DNA of 13,594 bases from an uncultured bacterium (GTDB taxonomy: Bacteria > Planctomycetota > Phycisphaerae > Phycisphaerales > UBA1924). The notes beneath the pieces were generated by a model that worked only from the letters and a program-made list of their open reading frames with translations, searched no databases and was not told the origin of the DNA. The stretch spans positions 1 through 13,594 of the forward strand of contig CALKYH010000100.1 of the NCBI GenBank assembly GCA_938003595.1, written 5' to 3'. Below, piece by piece: positions 6,102 to 11,782 of this stretch (position 1 is its first letter; every line of letters starts with the position of its first letter). The translations under genes and the position numbers were made by a program.

Positions 6102-8945
6102 TCAGAGGCTCGCGGCCCGCTTGCGGAAGCGCTGGCGGACCAGCTCGGCGAAGGTGTTGATGACGAAGGTCATGGCGAACAGCGTCAGGCCGCAAAGGAA
6201 CAGCACGCGGTAGTGGGTGGAGTCCTTGGGCGCCTCGGGCAGCTCGACGGCGATGTTCGCGGACAGGGCGCGGAAGCCGGAGAAGAGGTTCCACTCCATC
6301 TCCGGGGTGTTGCCCGTGGCCATGAGCACGATCATGGTCTCGCCGACGGCGCGGCCCAGGCCGATCATCAGCGCCGAGAAGATGCCCGACATCGCCACGG
6401 GCACGACCACGCGGATCGCCGTCTGCCAGCGCGTCGCGCCCGAGCCCAGCGACGCCGAGCGCAGCGACTCCGGCACCGCCGTGAGCGCATCCTCGCTGAT
6501 CGTGTAGATGATCGGGATCACGGCGAAGCCCATCGCGATGCCGACCACCAGCGAGTTGCGCGGCGTGAAGGCGCCCATGATGGAGTCCCGCGCGTCCAGG
6601 CCCATCGCGGTCAGCCCCGCCGCGAGCCCCGCGGCCATCGCGAAAGAAGCCGCCAGCAGGGCGAGGAACTTGGCGATCTCCACCGCGCCGGCGCCGAGGC
6701 GCGACAGGCCTTCGGTGCGCGCCCGCAGCCAGGGCTCCACCAGCGCTCCCCGCAGCAGCGTGAGCGTGATCGCGGACATCGGGAAGCACAGGATCAGCCA
6801 CCCGGGGAACGGCGTGCCGATGACGCCGTTGAGCCACTGGCGGATGCTGGGCTTGTCCAGTTCGTCGGCCCGGACCGCCGCGGCGACCTGCGGGTCCGTG
6901 ACGCTGCCGGTCGCCCGCACCACCGCGCCGTCGCGGAAGTAGAGGCCCTGGTTCTTGAGCCGGCGCGCATCGTCGGGGCCCATGGACTTGCGGTGCTCGC
7001 CGACCCACTCGGGCCACTGCGACTTGGGCAGCGGCTCCACCGAGCCCGCGAGCGCCAGGACATCCGCGTCGCTGGGCTTGAAGAGCGCCTTCTCGACCAC
7101 CGGCCCGAGGCTGGTGGCGACGCCGAACGCGACCGTGACGATCGCCAGCAGCGCCGCGAGCCGGGCGCCGGAGGACAGCCGCGTCGCCACCCGGACCGGG
7201 ACGCACTGCCACAGGAGCCCGGCGAGCAGCGCGCCCACCGGAACGGTGACGAAGATGAGCAGCAGCCCGGGCACGCGCTCGGCCACATACGGCGCGATGA
7301 CCAGCGCCGCGATGAAGCCCAGCACCACCGAGGGCAGCGAGGCCATGACCTCGACGACCGGCTTGACGACGGCGCGCAGGCGCGGGTGCAGGAACTCGCT
7401 GGTGAAGATCGCCGCAAGGATCGCCAGCGGCGCCGCGAAGAGCATCGCGTACACCGTGGACTTGAGCGACCCGAAGATCAGCGGCGTGATGTTGAACTTG
7501 ACCTCGGCGGCGTCATCGCCGGAGGAGGACTGGTAGACATACGCCGGCCCGGGCTCGCCCTCGTACCAGATGCGCCCGAACAGCGAGTCGAAGGTCGCCT
7601 CGGGGTGACCGACCTCCATCGTCCAGCTCTTCCAGCGCCCGTCCGCCGTCAACGCGAGCAGACCGTCCATCTTGGGCGTCACCAGCGCGCCGACGACCGG
7701 CGACCCGAACCCCGTGTCCAGGTCCGCCAGATGCTTGTGGCTCGTGACATGGCGCACCTCGATCCCGCCGGACTCGTCGCCGATCACGATCAACCGGTCG
7801 CGGTCGCTCACGCCGAACGCGCTGACCGCGGCGCCTTCGCTGTTGGTCAGCCCCAGGTCGTGCCCCAGCGACCAGGTCCGCAGGTCGGGCGACTTCGAGA
7901 GGTTGTCGCGGGCGGCGAACCACGCCGTGACGCCGCCCCGCTCATCGCCCACGACCAGCGTCAGCGAGCCCAGGATCAGCCGGCACGCCGTGACGGCGAC
8001 GCCCTCGGGCGTGAGCCGCAGCGTCTCGGCCAGGCGGATGTCCTCGCGGTTCGAGGAGTCGTACCGCTGGCAGGTCCCGTCGCGCCAGACCGCGAGCACA
8101 TTCGAAGAGTCCACGGTCACGAAGAGCCAGTCCGGGGCGCCGGCGCCGGCGTGGGGCTCCTCGAACGGGATCGGGTAGTCGGTCAGCGAGACCCGCGGCG
8201 CCCCGCCGCCCAGGGGCCGGATGATCCGCACCGCCTCGAACACCGCCGTGCCGTCGTCCCGCAGCACCACGAGCAGCTCGCCGCTGGGGTTCACCGTGTA
8301 GTCCAGCGCCCGGATCGCGCCCGAGCCGGTCTTGACGGGGGTGGGGTCGGGCAGCTCGACCACGGCGCTGACGACGCGCGCGTTGGTCTCGTCCATGCGC
8401 TCGGCGACGCCCCCGTCGAACGCGATGCGCTCGCCCACCGCAAGCGCCGCGAGCGCCGGCGCGTCGGCGACCGGCACGAACCGCGACGCGAACCCGACCT
8501 TGCCGAACTGCACCGTGCCGTCGTCGTAGCCGAAGGCGGTCTGCCCGTAGCGCGGGCCGCGGCTGACCGCGGTCAGGGTCCGGCCCTCGGGGATGATCCG
8601 CTTGCGGGCGAGGACCTCGTCGGAGCCGTCCAGGGCGATGACCGTCATCTCGCCGTCGGGGGTGACGGCGAAGAACTGGGCGCCGTACTCGTCGGTGTCG
8701 ATGAACAGCGGGCGGGCGCCCGCGTCGCTGGCGAGGCCGGACGCGCCCTCGCTCGCCGGGGCGGTCTTGGCGGGGTCGAACAGGGGAACGACCACCGCGC
8801 CCAGGTACACGAGGATCCCGAGCACCGCGACGATGACCCCGATGCCGCCGACCTGCACCACGGCGCCCGACACGCGGTCGGCGAGGCGCACCCGCCAGTG
8901 CGTGCGGCGATTCCGCGATCGGGGCTGAGCAGCGTCGGTGGACAT
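6102..8945 (-). CDS. pstC: Phosphate ABC transporter permease PstC, long form with propeller-like domain
   Basis: A 947-residue permease, against about 320 for E. coli PstC. A transmembrane helix at about 28-55 is followed by an extracytoplasmic region (about 75-475) with repeated blade-like units of the form hydrophobic strand, D-G/G-G turn, hydrophobic-x-W. Examples lie near 88-105, 134-152, 211-238, 272-290, 326-343, 384-400 and 420-442, suggesting a seven-bladed beta-propeller. The permease core begins near 485 (ITPLIFGSLKSTVYAMLFA). It is interrupted by a soluble insert at about 620-710 and resumes to the EAA loop at 818-870 (SEDALTAVPESLRSASLG through GRAVGETM). Long PstC proteins are known in Gammaproteobacteria. 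Whether they all carry a propeller I infer only from the pattern. The gene follows pstS after a 94-nt gap with two hairpins. The assignment is secure; the propeller fold is moderately so. Confidence 0.93.
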   Translation of the reverse strand: MSTDAAQPRSRNRRTHWRVRLADRVSGAVVQVGGIGVIVAVLGILVYLGAVVVPLFDPAKTAPASEGASGLASDAGARPLFIDTDEYGAQFFAVTPDGEMTVIALDGSDEVLARKRIIPEGRTLTAVSRGPRYGQTAFGYDDGTVQFGKVGFASRFVPVADAPALAALAVGERIAFDGGVAERMDETNARVVSAVVELPDPTPVKTGSGAIRALDYTVNPSGELLVVLRDDGTAVFEAVRIIRPLGGGAPRVSLTDYPIPFEEPHAGAGAPDWLFVTVDSSNVLAVWRDGTCQRYDSSNREDIRLAETLRLTPEGVAVTACRLILGSLTLVVGDERGGVTAWFAARDNLSKSPDLRTWSLGHDLGLTNSEGAAVSAFGVSDRDRLIVIGDESGGIEVRHVTSHKHLADLDTGFGSPVVGALVTPKMDGLLALTADGRWKSWTMEVGHPEATFDSLFGRIWYEGEPGPAYVYQSSSGDDAAEVKFNITPLIFGSLKSTVYAMLFAAPLAILAAIFTSEFLHPRLRAVVKPVVEVMASLPSVVLGFIAALVIAPYVAERVPGLLLIFVTVPVGALLAGLLWQCVPVRVATRLSSGARLAALLAIVTVAFGVATSLGPVVEKALFKPSDADVLALAGSVEPLPKSQWPEWVGEHRKSMGPDDARRLKNQGLYFRDGAVVRATGSVTDPQVAAAVRADELDKPSIRQWLNGVIGTPFPGWLILCFPMSAITLTLLRGALVEPWLRARTEGLSRLGAGAVEIAKFLALLAASFAMAAGLAAGLTAMGLDARDSIMGAFTPRNSLVVGIAMGFAVIPIIYTISEDALTAVPESLRSASLGSGATRWQTAIRVVVPVAMSGIFSALMIGLGRAVGETMIVLMATGNTPEMEWNLFSGFRALSANIAVELPEAPKDSTHYRVLFLCGLTLFAMTFVINTFAELVRQRFRKRAASL

Positions 8946-8969
8946 CGGCGGGCGGTTCGGGAGAAGAAG

Positions 8970-8999
8970 CGGGCCGCACGCCTTCCGGCGTTCGGCCCG
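8970..8999 (-). terminator. Strong hairpin in the pstS-pstC gap, possible attenuator
   Basis: On the - strand a 7-bp outer stem (CGGGCCG/CGGCCCG), one A-G mismatch and a 5-bp inner stem (ACGCC/GGCGT) close a GGAA tetraloop of the GNRA class. The sequence after it reads CTTCTTCTC, a pyrimidine-rich but not pure U tract. It ends about 24 nt before the pstC ATG. Such a structure could cause partial termination or stabilise the 3' end of a pstS-only transcript, giving more binding protein than permease. The hairpin is visible; its function is inferred. Confidence 0.55.
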
Positions 9000-9014
9000 T
9001 AGGGATCCATGATG

Positions 9015-9030
9015 GCCGGCGTGCGCCGGC
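9015..9030 (-). repeat. GC hairpin just after the pstS stop
   Basis: GCCGGCG and CGCCGGC form a perfect inverted repeat with a 2-nt centre (or a 6-bp stem with a 4-nt loop), starting 9 nt after the pstS stop codon. There is no U tract. It is the first of two hairpins in the 94-nt pstS-pstC gap and could protect the pstS message or help an attenuator. Confidence 0.45.
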
Positions 9031-9039
9031 GGAACGAGC

Positions 9040-9990
9040 TTACTGCAGGCCGAGGGCCGTCAGGTCCTCGTTGGCGATGGTCGCCGGGACGGGGATGTAG
9101 CCGTCCTTGATGACGACCTCCTGGCCGGCCTTGGAGTAGATGAGCTTGATGAACTCGGCGCGGAGGGGATCGATCGGGCTGCCGGGCTTGGCGTTCATAT
9201 AGAGATACAGGAAGCGGGCCAGGGGGTACTCGCCGGAGTAGCAGTTGTCGGCGGTGGCCTCGAACGCCGGGCCGCCGTGCGAGACGCGCAAAGCCTTGAC
9301 ATCAGCGGTCTTGTAGCCGATGCCCGAGTAGCCCATGGCGAACAGGTCCTTGGCGACGCTCTGCACCACGGCGGAGGAGCCCGGCTGCTCCTTCACGCTG
9401 GCCTTGTAGTCCTTGTTGCCCAGGGCGTGCTCCTTGAAGAAGCCGTAGGTGCCCGAGGCCGAGTTGCGGCCGTAGAGCGACACGGGCTTGGTCGCGAAGC
9501 GGGCGTCGGTCACGCCCAGGTCGCCCCAGGTCATCTCCGGGCCGTCCACCGAGAACACCTTGCGGAGCTGCTCGAAGGAGATCTCGTTGAGCGGGCAGTC
9601 CTTATGAACGAAGACCGCCAGGGCGTCGATGCCCGTGCGGAGCGCGGTGGGCTTGTAGCCGAACGCGGCCTCGAACTTGTCGACCTCGGAGGACTTCATC
9701 GGACGGCTCATGGGGCCGAACTGGGCCTGGCCCTCGATCAGCGCCGGGGGAGCGGTCGAGGAGCCCTTGCCCTCGATCTCGATCTTGGTGTTCGGGTAGA
9801 ACTTGCGGAACTCCTCGCCCCAGAGGGTCATGAGGTTGTTCATGGTGTCCGAGCCGATGCTCTTGATCGTGCCCGACACGCCCTGCGTGGGCGAGTAGGC
9901 CGAGAGAGCGGGATCGACCTGGACGGACTGGGCGACGGCGGTGGTGGCCGCGATGGCGGCGACGGCGCCGAGCGAGAAAATGCGCTTCAT
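9040..9990 (-). CDS. pstS: Periplasmic phosphate-binding protein PstS
   Basis: A 316-residue exported protein that binds phosphate and delivers it to PstC/PstA. A basic start (MKR) and hydrophobic segment end near A-V-A-Q, a signal peptidase I-type site; there is no lipobox Cys. The ligand-binding motifs of the family are visible: 'GSDTM' after the first strand, 'GKGSSTAPPAL', 'GPMSRPM', the 'GIDALAVFVH' strand and 'GRNSASGTYGFF'. 'YPLARFLYLYMN' is a typical C-lobe strand. An ATG also exists at 9999, but AGGAG at 10000-10004 directly abuts it while sitting 9 nt from the ATG at 9990, so 9990 is preferred. It is the first gene of the operon, divergent from the sthA-like gene. In known bacteria it is induced by phosphate limitation through PhoB; no clear Pho box was seen. 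Confidence 0.95.
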   Translation of the reverse strand: MKRIFSLGAVAAIAATTAVAQSVQVDPALSAYSPTQGVSGTIKSIGSDTMNNLMTLWGEEFRKFYPNTKIEIEGKGSSTAPPALIEGQAQFGPMSRPMKSSEVDKFEAAFGYKPTALRTGIDALAVFVHKDCPLNEISFEQLRKVFSVDGPEMTWGDLGVTDARFATKPVSLYGRNSASGTYGFFKEHALGNKDYKASVKEQPGSSAVVQSVAKDLFAMGYSGIGYKTADVKALRVSHGGPAFEATADNCYSGEYPLARFLYLYMNAKPGSPIDPLRAEFIKLIYSKAGQEVVIKDGYIPVPATIANEDLTALGLQ

Positions 9991-9999
9991 TCGACTCAT

Positions 10000-10004
10000 C
10001 TCCT
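10000..10004 (-). promoter_or_regulatory. Shine-Dalgarno site that decides the pstS start
   Basis: AGGAG on the - strand touches the ATG at 9999 (spacing 0) but stands 9 nt from the ATG at 9990. The second is the functional distance, so the three-residue-longer reading is unlikely. This is the clearest ribosome site in the window, fitting a highly translated binding protein. Confidence 0.7.
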
Positions 10005-10120
10005 AAGGGGTTTGGAACCACGGACCTCTTGTGTAAAGGAGTGTCCCGGGGTCGATCGCGCCACGACAGGCAGGGGCCGCCAAGATTGCGCAAAGAATGG
10101 GTCGGAGCCGCCGGGAAGGC

Positions 10121-10147
10121 CGTCCGGGGCTGTTCCAGGGCGTCCGG
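10121..10147. repeat. 7-bp direct repeat, 20 bp apart, in the divergent intergenic region
   Basis: CGTCCGG occurs at 10121-10127 and 10141-10147, 20 bp start to start, about two helical turns. It lies roughly mid-way between pstS and the sthA-like gene. It could be a tandem operator but may be chance in GC-rich DNA. Confidence 0.25.
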
Positions 10148-10161
10148 CTCAGGGGAGCCGG
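10144..10161. repeat. Perfect inverted repeat in the pstS-sthA intergenic region
   Basis: CCGGCTC at 10144-10150 and GAGCCGG at 10155-10161 are perfect reverse complements around AGGG. A second, wider pair (GTCCG at 10142-10146 and CGGAC at 10165-10169) shares the same centre. The element lies 154 nt from the pstS start and 136 nt from the sthA-like start. It could be an operator or a leader hairpin. The remainder of the 297-nt intergenic stretch (10000-10296) shows no gene I can support. Confidence 0.4.
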
Positions 10162-10296
10162 GATCGGACCGATAGGTATGCTGCCCCTCGGGCCGCTGCG
10201 CTTCGGGCGGCCCGTCGGCCAAGCTTTTACCGGACCTGACGACCCCGCCGGGCCCCGTCCTCCCAGACCCCCCCTTCCTCCGGGGACCATGCAGGC

Positions 10297-11745
10297 ATGA
10301 GGCACTTCGATCTTTGCGTCATCGGCAGCGGGCCCGCCGGCCAGAAGGCGGCGATCCAGGCGGCGAAGCTGGGCAAACGCGTCTGCGTCGTGGAGAAGAA
10401 GTCCGTTGTCGGCGGCGCCGCGATCAACACCGGCACCATCCCCAGCAAGTCGCTGCGCGAGGCGATCCTGCACATGGTCTCCGGCCAGCGGCTGGACCCC
10501 TACACCAACGCCTTCGGCGCCGTGGGCAGCCACGGCGTGTCGCCGGACACGGCGCGCGACGGGCGCATCCAGGACCTGATCACCTGGTGCAACCGCGTCA
10601 TCAGCGCCGAGGTCGAGGTCGCCACGCGTTCACTCCTGGCGAACGAGATCTCGCTGCTGCGCGGCATGGCGTCCTTCGAGGACGCCCACTCCGTCCGCGT
10701 CGAGGACGAGGCGGGGCGCACCGAGGTGCTCTCGGCGGACAGGTTCGTCATCGCCGTGGGCACGCGCCCGGCGCAGCCGGCGAATGTGCCCTTCGACGGC
10801 GCCAATGTCGTGGACTCCGACGGGTTCCTGAAGCTGCCCCGCCTGCCGCGCTCCCTCATCGTGGTCGGCGGCGGGGTCATCGGCACCGAGTACGCCTCCA
10901 TGATGCAGGCCCTGGGCGTGCGGACCACGCTCATCGAGGGCAAGACCCGCCTGCTGGACTTCCTCGACAGCGAGATCTCTGAGGCCCTGCAGTACCACCT
11001 GCGCCAGGCCGGCATGACCCTGCGCATGGGCGAGAAGGTCGTGAAGACCGAGATCGTCGAGAAGCCCGACGGCGCCCGCGCCAGCGACGACCTCATGGTC
11101 CAGGCCACGCTCGAGTCCGGCAAGACGCTGCTGGCCGACTGCCTGCTCTACTGCATCGGCCGCCAGGGCGCGACCGGCGGGCTCAACCTCGAGAAGGCCG
11201 GCCTCAAGGCCGACGACCGCGGGCGCATCAAGGTCAACGAGAGCTACCAGACCGAGGTCGAGCACATCTACGCCTGCGGCGATGTCATCGGCTTCCCGGC
11301 GCTCGCCTCCACCAGCATGGAGCAGGGACGCGTCGCCGCGTGCCACATGTTCGGCGAGCGCTGCGAGAGCGTCGCCAACCTCTTCCCCTACGGCATCTAC
11401 GCCATCCCCGAGATGAGCATGGTCGGCTGGACCGAAGAGCAGCTCACCAAGGAGGGCATCCCCTTCGAGGCGGGCATCGCCCAGTACAAGGAGATCGCCC
11501 GCAGCCAGCTCATGGGCGACGAGACCGGCATGCTCAAGCTGCTCATCCACCAGGACAGCCGCGCCATCCTCGGCGTGCATGTCATCGGCGCCGGCGCCAC
11601 CGAGCTCATCCACATCGGGCAGGCCGTCATGGCCTTCCAGGGCACCGTGGACTACTTCATCAACGCCGTCTTCAACTACCCCACCCTCGCCGAGTGCTAC
11701 AAGGTCGCGGCGTTCAACGGCGCCAACAAGCTCCGCCACGTCTAG
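10297..11745 (+). CDS. sthA: SthA-like soluble pyridine nucleotide transhydrogenase
   Basis: A 482-residue FAD-dependent flavoprotein expected to move reducing equivalents between NADPH and NAD in the cytoplasm. It shows an N-terminal FAD-binding GSGPAG (10-15), a second nucleotide-binding GGGVIG (191-196), the FAD motif YACGDVIG (325-332) and a C-terminal dimerisation domain. Family markers are 'TGTIPSKSLREA' (45-56) and 'FNYPTLAE' (459-466), which replaces the catalytic His of lipoamide dehydrogenases as in E. coli SthA. At the redox-disulfide positions both cysteines are gone (A42 and T47). Known SthA proteins commonly keep the first Cys, so disulfide chemistry is excluded here. Length fits the family. 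No strong ribosome site is seen before ATG 10297. Another two-FAD-domain oxidoreductase is the main alternative. Confidence 0.87.
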   Translation: MRHFDLCVIGSGPAGQKAAIQAAKLGKRVCVVEKKSVVGGAAINTGTIPSKSLREAILHMVSGQRLDPYTNAFGAVGSHGVSPDTARDGRIQDLITWCNRVISAEVEVATRSLLANEISLLRGMASFEDAHSVRVEDEAGRTEVLSADRFVIAVGTRPAQPANVPFDGANVVDSDGFLKLPRLPRSLIVVGGGVIGTEYASMMQALGVRTTLIEGKTRLLDFLDSEISEALQYHLRQAGMTLRMGEKVVKTEIVEKPDGARASDDLMVQATLESGKTLLADCLLYCIGRQGATGGLNLEKAGLKADDRGRIKVNESYQTEVEHIYACGDVIGFPALASTSMEQGRVAACHMFGERCESVANLFPYGIYAIPEMSMVGWTEEQLTKEGIPFEAGIAQYKEIARSQLMGDETGMLKLLIHQDSRAILGVHVIGAGATELIHIGQAVMAFQGTVDYFINAVFNYPTLAECYKVAAFNGANKLRHV

Positions 11746-11746
11746 A

Positions 11747-11768
11747 GCGGGGCGGCCTCCCCGCCCGC
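11747..11768. repeat. GC-rich hairpin between the sthA-like and DUF885 genes
   Basis: GCGGGG (11747-11752) can pair with CCCCGC (11759-11764). An alternative pairing with CCCGC at 11764-11768 uses one bulge. There is no T tract, and the next start codon is only 15 nt away, so a full terminator is unlikely. It may slow readthrough between two loosely linked genes. Confidence 0.3.
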
Positions 11769-11782
11769 TACGCTGTTCCACC

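Noticed and set aside
6084..9002. 972-codon open frame antisense to pstC
   Set aside because: It mirrors pstC in GC-rich DNA, its translation is Arg/Gly/Asp/His/Gln-rich low-complexity sequence without a domain, and pstC is unambiguous.
10021..10100. Possible Pho box upstream of pstS (CTGTCGT on the - strand)
   Set aside because: A Pho box needs a second 7-mer 11 bp away; the expected position does not match. One half-site is not enough.
10097..10300. 67-codon frame ending in an ATGA overlap with the sthA-like start
   Set aside because: The overlap looks like coupling, but the translation is Gly/Pro/Arg-rich noise and covers the inverted repeat. No ribosome site or domain supports it.
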